DNA of 50,286 nucleotides from Actinacidiphila bryophytorum (GTDB taxonomy: Bacteria > Actinomycetota > Actinomycetes > Streptomycetales > Streptomycetaceae): positions 1 through 50,286 of the forward strand of contig NZ_JAFFIX010000036.1 in the NCBI RefSeq assembly GCF_016916835.1. The letters run 5' to 3'. Shown here piece after piece: positions 1-8,197 of this stretch. Numbering within the stretch: position 1 is the stretch's first letter; each line of letters opens with the position of its first letter. A program made the translations under genes and the position numbers. The notes under the pieces are model-generated. The model was given only the letters and a program-made list of their open reading frames with translations, was not told the DNA's origin and ran no database searches.

Positions 1-2214
1 GAGGCCGCTTCCCCCACCCCGCCGACCGCCGCCACCCTCCCGCCGGGCGGGACGGCCGAGGCCGCTTTGCCCGCCCACCCCAGCCTGCCGATCCCCGGTT
101 CACCGGAAGATCTTTTCCCCGCGTCATCCCGGGGAGCCGGGAAGTCGTCCTCGCGGGGGCTTCCCGGTGACCCGGAGGCGGGTTCGGCCGCGCAGGCCGA
201 GGGTCTTGCCCCTGGGGGGGAGCCGGGGGCGGGCGGCACGCCCGAGAATCCCTTGCCCGCGTCCTCCCGGGGAGCCGGGGAGCCGGGGGCCGGGGGGGCT
301 GCCCGAGGCGAGGGCACGTTCCCCGGGGCAGCGCAGGGGGGGCGGGTCGTGGTCGGGGTCGAGGATGCCGTCACGTTGTTGAGTTCGCCGCTCGGCGGGA
401 TGGACGCCGCCGATCTGCGGCGGCTGGGAAGGGCGCTGCGGGAGGAGGAGCGCGCGGCCGGCGCCGCCGTGCCGCGCCCTTCGGACGAGCTGATCGCCGA
501 GGCCGTCTCGGAGCCGGAGCGGCTGGCCGCGCACGACCCGTCGTACGCGCGCGGCGCCCGCCGCGTGGGCGCGCTGCTGCGGGCCGCCCGCGACACCCTG
601 GCAGCGGGCGGCACCGCGGAGGACGCGCTGTGGACGCTGTGGAACGGCACCCCGTGGGCGTCCCGCCTGGAGCGCGCGGCCCTGCGCGGCGGCGCGGCGG
701 GCCGCAACGCCGACCGCGACCTGGACGCGGTGTGCGCGCTGTTCGAGACCGCGGCCCGCGCGGAGGAGCGCACCGGCGGCCGGGGCGCCCTGAACTTCCT
801 GGAGGAGCTGTCCGCCCAGGACATCGCCGCGGACACGCTGGGCGGCCGTACCGTACGGCCGGACGCCGTCCAGTTGATGACCGCCCACCGCTCCAAGGGC
901 CTGGAGTGGCGGCTGGTCGTCGTGGCGGGCGTACAGGAGGGCGTGTGGCCGGACCTGCGCCGCCGCGGCTCCCTGCTGGAGGCGGACCGCATCGGCAGGG
1001 ACGGCATCGCCCCGCCGCTGAGCCAGGGCGCGCTGCTGGCGGAGGAGCGCCGGCTGTTCTACGTCGCCGCTACCCGGGCGAGCGACCGCCTGCTGGTCAC
1101 CGCGGTGCGGTCGGCGGCGGACGACGGCGACCAGCCGTCCCGTTTCCTGGCGGAGCTGGGGGTCGAGCCGCAGGACGTGACGCACCGCCCGCGCCGCCCC
1201 CTGGCGGTGTCCGCGCTGGTCGCGGAACTGCGGGCGACGACCGTCGACCCGGCGGCCTCGCCCGCGCTGCGCGAGGCGGCGGCCCGCCGGCTGGCCCGCC
1301 TGGCGGCGCTGAGCGACGACGGCCACCCGCTGGTGCCGGCCGCGCACCCGGACCGCTGGTGGGGCCTGTACGAGCCGACCCGGTCGGCCGTACCGCTGCG
1401 GGACCGCGACGAACCGGTGGCACTGTCGGGCAGCGCGCTGGACCAGCTGGCCAACACCTGCTCCCTGCAGTGGTTCCTGGGCCGGGAGGTCAAGGCGGAA
1501 CCGCCGGCCACCGCGGCCCAGGGCTTCGGCAACGTCGTGCACGTCCTGGCCGACGAGGTCGCCTCCGGCAGGACGCCGGCCGACCTGGACGTCCTGATGG
1601 CCCGGCTGGACTCCGTGTGGGACGCGCTCGCCTTCGACGCGCCCTGGAAGTCCCGGCAGGAGAAGGACAACGCGCGCGCCGCCCTGGAGCGGTTCCTGCG
1701 CTGGCACGTCATGGAGCGCGGCCGTACGGCGGTCGCCACCGAGCTGGACTTCGACGTCACCCTCGCCGCGGGCGACGCCCGTGTCCGGATCCGCGGCAGC
1801 ATGGACCGGGTCGAGACCGACGCCCAGGGCGCCGCTTACGTCGTGGACTTCAAGACCGGCCGCAGCAAGCCGACCGGGGACCAGGTCGCGCACCACCCGC
1901 AGCTCGCGGTCTACCAGCTGGCGGTGCGCGAGGGCGCGGTCGACCCGCTGTTCGGCGGGAGGACCCCGCCGGCGGGCGGTGCGGAGCTGGTGCAGCTGCG
2001 GCTGGGCGCGACCCGCCGCGAGGGCGGCGAGGCCCTGCCCGCGGTGCAGCGGCAGGAGCCGCTGACGGGGGAGTGGGCGCAGGAGCTGCTGGCCACCGCG
2101 GCAGGCCGGGTGCTGGACGAGCGCTTCACCCCGGCGACGGGCCAGCACTGCACGCACTGCGCTTTCCGCGCGTCCTGCACGGCACGTCCCGAGGGCCGGC
2201 ACGTCGTGGAGTGA
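1..2214 (+). CDS. adnA: AdnA-type helicase-nuclease subunit, 3' part
   Basis: C-terminal part of a UvrD/RecB-type helicase-nuclease. The frame is open to the left edge, so the start and the Walker A motif lie outside the window. Visible in order: helicase motif TAHRSKGLEW (about nt 882-911), FYVAATRASDRL (about 1057-1092), then a RecB-like nuclease with VVDFKTGRS (about 1840-1866). One cysteine in CSLQWFL (about 1459) and three in CTHCAFRASC (2149-2178) have the layout of the Fe-S cluster that staples AddB-like nucleases. In mycobacteria AdnA pairs with AdnB to unwind and resect double-strand breaks; AdnB is encoded at 3215-6607 here. Identity as AdnA rather than another UvrD paralogue rests on this synteny with adnB, nudC, mrx1, uvrD2 and whiB7. 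Nucleotides 67-360 encode a low-complexity Gly/Pro/Ala/Ser stretch inside the helicase region. Confidence 0.85.
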   Translation, partial: EAASPTPPTAATLPPGGTAEAALPAHPSLPIPGSPEDLFPASSRGAGKSSSRGLPGDPEAGSAAQAEGLAPGGEPGAGGTPENPLPASSRGAGEPGAGGAARGEGTFPGAAQGGRVVVGVEDAVTLLSSPLGGMDAADLRRLGRALREEERAAGAAVPRPSDELIAEAVSEPERLAAHDPSYARGARRVGALLRAARDTLAAGGTAEDALWTLWNGTPWASRLERAALRGGAAGRNADRDLDAVCALFETAARAEERTGGRGALNFLEELSAQDIAADTLGGRTVRPDAVQLMTAHRSKGLEWRLVVVAGVQEGVWPDLRRRGSLLEADRIGRDGIAPPLSQGALLAEERRLFYVAATRASDRLLVTAVRSAADDGDQPSRFLAELGVEPQDVTHRPRRPLAVSALVAELRATTVDPAASPALREAAARRLARLAALSDDGHPLVPAAHPDRWWGLYEPTRSAVPLRDRDEPVALSGSALDQLANTCSLQWFLGREVKAEPPATAAQGFGNVVHVLADEVASGRTPADLDVLMARLDSVWDALAFDAPWKSRQEKDNARAALERFLRWHVMERGRTAVATELDFDVTLAAGDARVRIRGSMDRVETDAQGAAYVVDFKTGRSKPTGDQVAHHPQLAVYQLAVREGAVDPLFGGRTPPAGGAELVQLRLGATRREGGEALPAVQRQEPLTGEWAQELLATAAGRVLDERFTPATGQHCTHCAFRASCTARPEGRHVVE
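121..279 (+). repeat. Direct repeat inside the AdnA low-complexity insert
   Basis: A 21-bp unit occurs at 121-141 and again, with one mismatch, at 259-279. The copies are 138 bp (46 codons) apart, in the same frame, and both encode ASSRGAG. The surrounding 67-360 reads as Gly/Pro/Glu/Ala-rich disordered sequence. This looks like a repeat-driven expansion within adnA rather than a folded domain. Confidence 0.7.
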
Positions 2215-2340
2215 CGGGGCCTTGCCGGATACCCGGGCCGGGTAATTGTCAGCGCCCGGGGCTATGTTTGCCGTACAACCAGGGGCGGGGGTCGCGCGTC
2301 CAACGCGCGCGTAGGTGTGCAATCCGAGGGGGGACGGCCG

Positions 2341-3171
2341 ATGCCGGCCAGGAGCAGGACCATGGCGGCCGTGTGCGCCGCCACCGCGGCGACCGCCGCA
2401 CTCACCGGCTGCAACAGCACGGACGACTCGTCGGCGCCGCTGGTCGTGCCGGCGGCGACGACGTCGGCGGACCCGGCGGCGTCCGCGGCACCGGGCAAGG
2501 ACGACCCGTTCTCGTCCATGACGGCCGACGGCATCGTCTCCCTCGCGGAGGCGAACATGCGCAAGGCCGGCTCGATGACGGTGAGCGTGAACGCGATGGA
2601 GGAGGGCAGGGTCCTGCAGATCAAGGCCTCGCTCACGGACACCGGCAAGTGCGCCGCCGCCCTGCGCACCGGGACCGCGTCGATGCAGCTCATCAAGACC
2701 GACGCCACCCACGCCTACCTCAAGGGCAATGCCGCCTACTGGCGGATCGCGGGCGGCGCCAAGGGCGACAAGGTGGCCGCCACGATCGGCGACCGGTGGG
2801 TCAAGCTCAACAAGAAGGTGCTGGACAGCCCGTCCCTGGGCGAGTTCTGCTCCTTCGACGGCCTGATGACGGACATGCTCTCGGACGGCGAGGACGACAG
2901 CGACGCCGAGGTCGTCAAGGGCGCTCCGACGACCCTCGACGGGCAGCAGGTCCTCCCGCTGGTCGAGAAGCTGGACGACGAGACCGACACGCTGTACGTG
3001 ACCACCGGCAAGACGCCGTACGTCGTCAAGCTGGAGGGCCTGGGCGGCGACTCGCCGGGCTACGCGACCTTCACCGACTTCGGCAAGAAGCCGCACATCG
3101 CGGCGCCGCCCGCCTCGCAGACGCTGGACATGGCCGACCTCGGCATCGACCCGAACGGCATATCGGTCTGA
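2341..3171 (+). CDS. Secreted lipoprotein, LppX/LprAFG-like
   Basis: A 276-residue exported lipoprotein. The N-terminus has Arg residues, an Ala-rich hydrophobic stretch and the lipobox LTGC with the lipidated cysteine at residue 24, followed by a Ser/Ala/Pro-rich linker. The mature part (DGIVSLAEANMRKAGSMTV... onward) resembles the LppX/LprG fold that carries lipids in mycobacteria, but no residue I can see proves ligand binding. The ATG at 2341 is chosen because a GAGGGG Shine-Dalgarno sequence lies about 9 nt upstream; a GTG at 2317 would add eight residues before the signal peptide. It sits between adnA (127 nt upstream) and adnB (43 nt downstream), so it may be cotranscribed with the repair genes, although its function is envelope-related. 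Confidence 0.85.
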   Translation: MPARSRTMAAVCAATAATAALTGCNSTDDSSAPLVVPAATTSADPAASAAPGKDDPFSSMTADGIVSLAEANMRKAGSMTVSVNAMEEGRVLQIKASLTDTGKCAAALRTGTASMQLIKTDATHAYLKGNAAYWRIAGGAKGDKVAATIGDRWVKLNKKVLDSPSLGEFCSFDGLMTDMLSDGEDDSDAEVVKGAPTTLDGQQVLPLVEKLDDETDTLYVTTGKTPYVVKLEGLGGDSPGYATFTDFGKKPHIAAPPASQTLDMADLGIDPNGISV

Positions 3172-3214
3172 CCTGCGGCCCGCCGCGTGACCAGGAGGCC
3201 GTCCGGGGCCTGCG

Positions 3215-6200
3215 ATGTCCGCGGTTCCGGATAGCCTCCATGAGGTGGCAACCCGCATCGAATCGCCCGAGCAGCTCAAGGAGCTGCTGGGCATCCCCTT
3301 CACCCCGGAGCAGACGGCGTGCATCACCGCGCCGCTCGCCCCGGGTGTGATCGTGGCCGGTGCGGGGTCGGGCAAGACGACGGTGATGGCCGCCCGGGTG
3401 GTGTGGCTGGTCGGCACCGGGCAGGTCGCACCCGAGCAGGTGCTCGGCCTGACCTTCACCAACAAGGCGGCGGGCGAGCTGTCGGAGCGGGTGCGCAAGG
3501 CGCTGGCGCAGGCCGGCATCACCGAGCGCGACCCGTACGAGCCGGGCGCCCGGCCGCCGGGGGACGGGCCGCAGGAGCAGGGCGAGGGCGCGGCCGGCGA
3601 CCCGAACATCTCGACCTACCACGCCTTCGCCGGGCAGCTGCTCAAGGACCACGGCATGCGGATCGGCCTGGAGCCGACCGCCCGGCTGCTCGCCGACGCC
3701 ACCCGCTACCAGCTCGCGGCGAAGGTGCTGCGCGCCGCCCCCGGGCCGTATCCGGCGCTCACCAAGGGCCTGCCGACCCTCGTCGGCGACCTGCTCGCGC
3801 TGGCGGGCGAGCTGGCCGAGCACCTGGTGCCCGCCGAGGAGCTGCGCGCGTACGACACCAGGCTCGCCGGGCAGCTGTCCGCGCTCGACCCGGCCAAGCG
3901 CGGCAACGCATGGGTGCGGGAGGTGCGCCAGGCCGTCGCCGCCCGCCGCGACCTGGCAGAGCTGGCCGCGGCCTACCGCGACGGCAAGCGGCGCCGCGAC
4001 CTGCTGGACTTCGGCGACCAGATCGAGCTGTCGGCGCGGCTGGCGCAGACCAGACCGGAGGTCGGTGCGCTGTTGCGCGAGCAGTACCGGGTGGTGCTGC
4101 TCGACGAGTACCAGGACACCTCGGTCGCCCAGCGGCTGCTGCTCGCCGGGCTGTTCGGGGGCCGCAGCGGGCACGCGGTGACCGCGGTCGGCGACCCCTG
4201 CCAGGCCATCTACGGCTGGCGCGGCGCGTCGGTGGCGAACCTGGACGACTTCCCGCGGCATTTCGCGCACCCCGACGGCCGGCCCGCCGCCCGCTACTCG
4301 CTCAGCGAGAACCGCCGATCCGGCGGCCGGCTGCTCGACCTGGCCAACACCCTGGCCGAAGAGCTGCGCGCCCGCCACGAGGGCGTCGAGGCGCTGCGCC
4401 CCGCCCCCGGGGCCGAGCTGGACGGGCGGGTGCGCTGCGCACTGCTGCCGACCCAGCAGGAGGAGACGGCGTGGCTCGCCGACTCCGTCGCGCACCTGGT
4501 GCGCACCGGCACACCCCCCGGCGGCATCGCGGTGCTGTGCAGGACCGCCGCGCACTTCCCGGAGATTCATGCCGCGCTGGTGGCCCGCGACATCCCCGTC
4601 GAGGTGGTGGGCCTGTCCGGGCTGCTGCACCTGCCGGAGGTCGCCGACCTGGTCGCGGTCTGCGAGGTGCTGCACGACCCGACCGCCAACGCGGCCCTGG
4701 TCCGGCTGCTGACCGGACCGCGCTGGCGGATCGGCCCGCGCGACCTGGCCCTGCTGGGCCGCCGCGCCCGGCTGCTCGTACGCCACGGGGCCGGCGCCGC
4801 CGAGGGGCGCGACCCGCTGGCGGCGGCGGTGGAGGGCGTCGACCCGGCCGAGGTGATCTCGCTCGCCGACGCCCTGGAGACCTTCCTCGACGCCGACCCG
4901 GACGACGGGCTGCCCTTCTCCGCCGAGGCCCGGGTGCGCTTTGCACGGCTGGCGGCCGAGATACGGGACCTGCGCAGGGCGCTCGCCGACCCGCTGATGG
5001 ACGTGCTGCACCGGGTGCTGGCCACCACCGGGCTGGACGTCGAGCTGTCCGCCTCCCCGCACGCGCTGGCCGCCCGCAGGCGCGAGACGCTGACGTCGTT
5101 CCTGGACGTCGCGGCCGGTTTCGCGGCCCTGGACGGCGAGGCGACACTGCTGGCCTTCCTCGGCTTCCTGCACACCGCGGCGCAGTACGAGAAGGGCCTC
5201 GACAGCTCGCTGCCGGGTGGCGAGAACACCGTCAAGGTGCTCACCGCGCACAAGTCCAAGGGCCTGGAGTGGGACGTGGTGGCCGTCCCCGGGCTGGTCG
5301 CCAAGGGCTTCCCCAGCGAGCGCGGGCGCGAACTGTGGCCGGTCAACGCCAAGGTGCTGCCGCACGGGCTGCGCGGTGACGCGGCGACGCTGCCCGACGT
5401 GCCGGAGTGGACGAAGGCCGGGCTCGACGGCTTCCGCGGCGCCATGAAGGAGCACCAGCGCGTCGAGGAGCTGCGGCTCGGCTACGTGACCTTCACCCGG
5501 CCGCGCTCGCTGCTGCTGGGCTCGGGGCACTGGTGGGGTCCGACGCAGAAGGCGCCCTTCGGCCCCTCGGTCTTCCTCGACGCCCTGCGCGAGCACTGCG
5601 AGGCGGGCCACGGCGAGATCGAGGTGTGGGCCGACCCGCCGGAGGAGGGCGCGGCCAACCCCGCGCTCGAAGCGGTGCAGGAGCACGCCTGGCCGCTGCC
5701 GCTCGACCCGGTGGGCCTGCGCAGGCGGCGCTGGGCGGCGCGCACGGTGCTGGCGTACACCGAGGAGGAGGCGGTGGAGGCGCGCGGACCCGGGATTCCC
5801 GGTGCGCGCGGCGAGTCCGGCGTGCCCGCGGAGCCCGGGGCGGACGGCGCCGGCGGCGGTCCCGGGGCGCAGGACGGCCTCGACCCGGCCGAAGCCAGGC
5901 TCGTCGCGTCCTGGGACCGCGACCTGGACGCCCTCGCGGGCGAGCTGCGCAGGGCGCGGGCCACCGTGAGGGACGTGCCGCTGCCCGCGACGCTCACCGC
6001 GAGCCAGCTCATGCAGCTGGCCGCCGACCCCGACGGGCTCGCCCGCGAGCTGGCCCGCCCCATGCCCCGCCCGCCGGCCCCCGCAGCCCGCCGCGGCACC
6101 CGCTTCCACGCCTGGGTCGAGTCCCGCTTCGACGCCCGCCCGCTGTTCGGCCCCGAGGACCTGCCCGGGATCGAGGGCGGCGACGACATCGCGGACGAGG

Positions 6201-6607
6201 CCGACCTCGCGGCGCTCAAGGACGCCTTCCTGCGCAGCCCGTACGCCGACCGCACCCCCTACCGCGTCGAGGTCCCCGTGCACCTCACCCTGGGCGGCCG
6301 GGTCGTCAGGGGCCGGATCGACGCGGTCTACCGCGGCCGCGCGGATGAGACGTCCGACACGTACGGCGACCCGGACGCGGCGGCGGACACGTACGAGATC
6401 GTCGACTGGAAGACCGGCCGCAGCCCCGCCGCTGCCGCCGACCCGCTGCAGCTGGCGATCTACCGGGTGGCCTGGGCGGAGCGGCAGGGCGTACCGCTGC
6501 ACCAGGTGAGCGCCGCCTTCCTGTTCGTGCGCACCGGCGAGGTGGTACGCCCCGCGCACCTGCCGGGCCGCGCGGAGCTGGAGGAACTGCTGGCCCCGGG
6601 GGACTGA
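3215..6607 (+). CDS. adnB: AdnB-type ATP-dependent helicase-nuclease
   Basis: A 1130-residue protein with a UvrD-like motor and a C-terminal RecB-like nuclease, the size and layout of mycobacterial AdnB. Walker A GAGSGKTT is at residues 49-56, motif II DEYQDTS near 295, QAIYGWRGAS near 329, TAHKSKGLEW near 677 and YVTFTRPRSLL near 755. The nuclease begins near residue 960 (RRGTRFHAWVESRF) and holds the metal-binding IVDWKTGRS near 1060. An Ala/Gly/Pro-rich linker (about 860-890) separates the parts. Expected role: lead motor and second nuclease of the AdnAB heterodimer that resects double-strand DNA ends. The ATG at 3215 has only a distant AGGAGG (3193-3198); an in-frame GTG at 3245 is an alternative. 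Separation from adnA by a lipoprotein gene is unusual compared with mycobacteria. Confidence 0.88.
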   Translation: MSAVPDSLHEVATRIESPEQLKELLGIPFTPEQTACITAPLAPGVIVAGAGSGKTTVMAARVVWLVGTGQVAPEQVLGLTFTNKAAGELSERVRKALAQAGITERDPYEPGARPPGDGPQEQGEGAAGDPNISTYHAFAGQLLKDHGMRIGLEPTARLLADATRYQLAAKVLRAAPGPYPALTKGLPTLVGDLLALAGELAEHLVPAEELRAYDTRLAGQLSALDPAKRGNAWVREVRQAVAARRDLAELAAAYRDGKRRRDLLDFGDQIELSARLAQTRPEVGALLREQYRVVLLDEYQDTSVAQRLLLAGLFGGRSGHAVTAVGDPCQAIYGWRGASVANLDDFPRHFAHPDGRPAARYSLSENRRSGGRLLDLANTLAEELRARHEGVEALRPAPGAELDGRVRCALLPTQQEETAWLADSVAHLVRTGTPPGGIAVLCRTAAHFPEIHAALVARDIPVEVVGLSGLLHLPEVADLVAVCEVLHDPTANAALVRLLTGPRWRIGPRDLALLGRRARLLVRHGAGAAEGRDPLAAAVEGVDPAEVISLADALETFLDADPDDGLPFSAEARVRFARLAAEIRDLRRALADPLMDVLHRVLATTGLDVELSASPHALAARRRETLTSFLDVAAGFAALDGEATLLAFLGFLHTAAQYEKGLDSSLPGGENTVKVLTAHKSKGLEWDVVAVPGLVAKGFPSERGRELWPVNAKVLPHGLRGDAATLPDVPEWTKAGLDGFRGAMKEHQRVEELRLGYVTFTRPRSLLLGSGHWWGPTQKAPFGPSVFLDALREHCEAGHGEIEVWADPPEEGAANPALEAVQEHAWPLPLDPVGLRRRRWAARTVLAYTEEEAVEARGPGIPGARGESGVPAEPGADGAGGGPGAQDGLDPAEARLVASWDRDLDALAGELRRARATVRDVPLPATLTASQLMQLAADPDGLARELARPMPRPPAPAARRGTRFHAWVESRFDARPLFGPEDLPGIEGGDDIADEADLAALKDAFLRSPYADRTPYRVEVPVHLTLGGRVVRGRIDAVYRGRADETSDTYGDPDAAADTYEIVDWKTGRSPAAAADPLQLAIYRVAWAERQGVPLHQVSAAFLFVRTGEVVRPAHLPGRAELEELLAPGD

Positions 6608-6728
6608 ACCGGTGGCTGCGGCACGTACCGGCCCCGCGCGGACCCGTACCCCGGCCGCAGCGGCCACCGGGCTAGGCTGCATGTGGCGCGCTCCAGCTCG
6701 GACGACGCGGCGTATCCATACCGTCACC

Positions 6729-6754
6729 GGGAATTTCCCTGCCTGCCGGCGGTT
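6729..6754 (+). promoter_or_regulatory. Possible SigR-type promoter of nudC (17-nt spacer)
   Basis: GGGAAT at 6729-6734 is followed after 17 nt by GTT at 6752-6754. The SigR consensus is GGAAT-N18-GTT, so the spacer is one short. It lies 61-73 nt upstream of the candidate nudC starts. Weak call, supported by the exact SigR promoter of mrx1 next door. Confidence 0.35.
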
Positions 6755-6814
6755 GGCACCGGGTGGACGACAGGGTGGGCGCCTGCGGTATGCCACACCA
6801 CGTACTTCGGGGAG

Positions 6815-7756
6815 ATGGAAGCAGCCTTGACCGGACTCGACGCGACGGACCGACCGCTGGCACTCACGTACTCGGGGGTGGACCGCGCCGCGCACCACCG
6901 CATGGACGAGGCGTGGCTCGCCGCGGCCTGGAGCCACCCGACGACCCGGGTGTTCGTGGTCTCCGGCGGGCAGGTGCTGGTCGAGGACGGCCCCGACGGC
7001 CGCACGGAACTGGTCATGACCCCGGCGTTCGACGCGCCGGAGACCGAGATGCACCGCTACTTCCTGGGCATCGCCCCCGACGGTGTGCGCTACTTCGCGC
7101 TGCAGAAGGACGCACTGCCCGGGCGCATGGACGGCGCGGCAAGGGCCGCGGGCCTGCGCGAGGTCGGCGGGCTGCTGTCGCCCCTGGAAGCCGGGCTCAT
7201 GGTGCACGCGGTGGCGCTGGAGAACTGGCAGCGCATGCACCGCTTCTGCTCCCGCTGCGGCGAACGCACCGTCATCGCCGCCGCGGGCCACATCCGCCGC
7301 TGCCCCGCCTGCCTGACCGAGCACTACCCGCGGACCGACCCCGCGGTGATCATGCTGGTCACCGACGACCAGGACCGCGCGCTGCTCGGCCGCCAGCTGC
7401 ACTGGCCCGAGGGCCGCTTCTCGACGCTCGCCGGCTTCGTCGAACCCGGCGAGTCCATCGAGCAGGCGGTGCGCCGCGAGGTCGCGGAGGAGGTCGGGGT
7501 CACCGTCGGCGACGACGTCAGCTACGTGGCGAGCCAGCCGTGGCCCTTCCCCTCCAGCCTGATGCTGGGCTTCAACGCCCGCGCGGTCTCCTCCACGATC
7601 ACCGTGGACGGCGAGGAGATCCACGAGGCCCGCTGGTTCTCCCGCGAGGACCTGCGGGCGGCCTTCGCCTCGGGCGAGGTGCTGCCGCCGTTCGGCATCT
7701 CGATCGCCGCCCGGCTGATCGAGAACTGGTACGGCGCCCCGCTGCCGCGTCCGTGA
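6815..7756 (+). CDS. nudC: NADH pyrophosphatase NudC (NUDIX)
   Basis: A zinc-ribbon NUDIX hydrolase that cleaves NAD(H) to NMN(H) and AMP, and in the family also removes NAD caps from RNA. Two CxxC pairs (CSRCG and CPAC, about nt 7247-7312) form the zinc ribbon. The Nudix box GFVEPGESIEQAVRREVAEE (about 7432-7491) is complete, and SQPWPFPSS follows, the signature that separates NudC from other NUDIX enzymes. The start is uncertain: ATG 6815 follows GGGGAG without a spacer, TTG 6827 has GGAAG five nt upstream, and a far upstream GTG at 6683 is unlikely because a -10-like TAGGCT lies at 6673-6678. It is convergent with mrx1 and lies between adnB and uvrD2 as in mycobacteria. A SigR-like promoter with a short spacer is at 6729-6754. 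Confidence 0.93.
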   Translation: MEAALTGLDATDRPLALTYSGVDRAAHHRMDEAWLAAAWSHPTTRVFVVSGGQVLVEDGPDGRTELVMTPAFDAPETEMHRYFLGIAPDGVRYFALQKDALPGRMDGAARAAGLREVGGLLSPLEAGLMVHAVALENWQRMHRFCSRCGERTVIAAAGHIRRCPACLTEHYPRTDPAVIMLVTDDQDRALLGRQLHWPEGRFSTLAGFVEPGESIEQAVRREVAEEVGVTVGDDVSYVASQPWPFPSSLMLGFNARAVSSTITVDGEEIHEARWFSREDLRAAFASGEVLPPFGISIAARLIENWYGAPLPRP

Positions 7757-7798
7757 CGGCCGCGGGGCTGCCCCGCCGGTACGTTCCGCGCCGGAGCG

Positions 7799-8056
7799 TC
7801 AGGCGCCGAGCGCCTGCTTGACCTGCGCCAGGCTCGGGTTGGTCATCACGACCTCCGCGCCACCGGACGCGGGGACGATCTGCAGCGTCGGCACGGTCTG
7901 GTTGCCGCCGTTCGCCTTCTCCACGAACGCCGCCGACTCCGGGTGCTCCTCGATGTTGATCTCGGTGTAGGCGATGCCCTCGCGGTCGAGCTGCCCCTTG
8001 AGTCGGCGGCAGTAGCCGCACCAGCTGGTGCTGTACATCGTCACGGTGCCCGGCAT
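7799..8056 (-). CDS. mrx1: Mycoredoxin / glutaredoxin-like protein
   Basis: An 85-residue thioredoxin-fold protein with the active site WCGYC at residues 12-16 and the cis-proline motif TVPT. Length, active site and position beside uvrD2 match actinobacterial mycoredoxin-1, which reduces mycothiol mixed disulfides on proteins. The ATG at 8056 has GAGGAG about 10 nt upstream. Its promoter is recognisable: GGAAT-N18-GTT on the minus strand at 8124-8099 matches the SigR consensus exactly, so the gene should be induced by thiol-oxidative stress. It is divergent from uvrD2 and convergent with nudC. Electron flow from mycothiol is inferred from the family; no mycothiol genes are in this window. Confidence 0.9.
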   Translation of the reverse strand: MPGTVTMYSTSWCGYCRRLKGQLDREGIAYTEINIEEHPESAAFVEKANGGNQTVPTLQIVPASGGAEVVMTNPSLAQVKQALGA

Positions 8057-8098
8057 CGGTGTTCGCTCCTCGTCGCGAGAGAAATCTGTCAGCCCTTC

Positions 8099-8124
8099 AA
8101 CGCGCGTGCGCTCCCGCGCATTCC
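8099..8124 (-). promoter_or_regulatory. SigR promoter of mrx1
   Basis: On the minus strand GGAAT (8124-8120), an 18-nt spacer and GTT (8101-8099) match GGAAT-N18-GTT exactly. Transcription would begin near 8093, giving a leader of about 37 nt before the mrx1 ATG that contains its Shine-Dalgarno sequence. Confidence 0.8.
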
Positions 8125-8148
8125 ACCGCACCCTCTTCCGCCGCAGCC

Positions 8149-8157
8149 TGTGGATAA
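8149..8157 (-). promoter_or_regulatory. DnaA-box-like 9-mer upstream of uvrD2
   Basis: TGTGGATAA on the plus strand is the complement of TTATCCACA, the strong DnaA box. It lies in the mrx1-uvrD2 intergenic region, about 40 nt upstream of the uvrD2 GTG. The same 12-mer GTTATCCACAGG occurs upstream of the metallopeptidase gene at 13665-13676. Confidence 0.45.
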
Positions 8158-8197
8158 CTTTCCCGGCCTGTCGGCGAGACCTGGCACAGTGGCGGTT

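Noticed and set aside
124..7624. Very long open frames on the minus strand (1161 and 1517 codons) opposite adnA and adnB
   Set aside because: They are antisense shadows caused by high GC: their products are repetitive Arg/Gly/Ala/Pro/Val runs without domains, while the plus-strand frames carry complete helicase and nuclease motifs.
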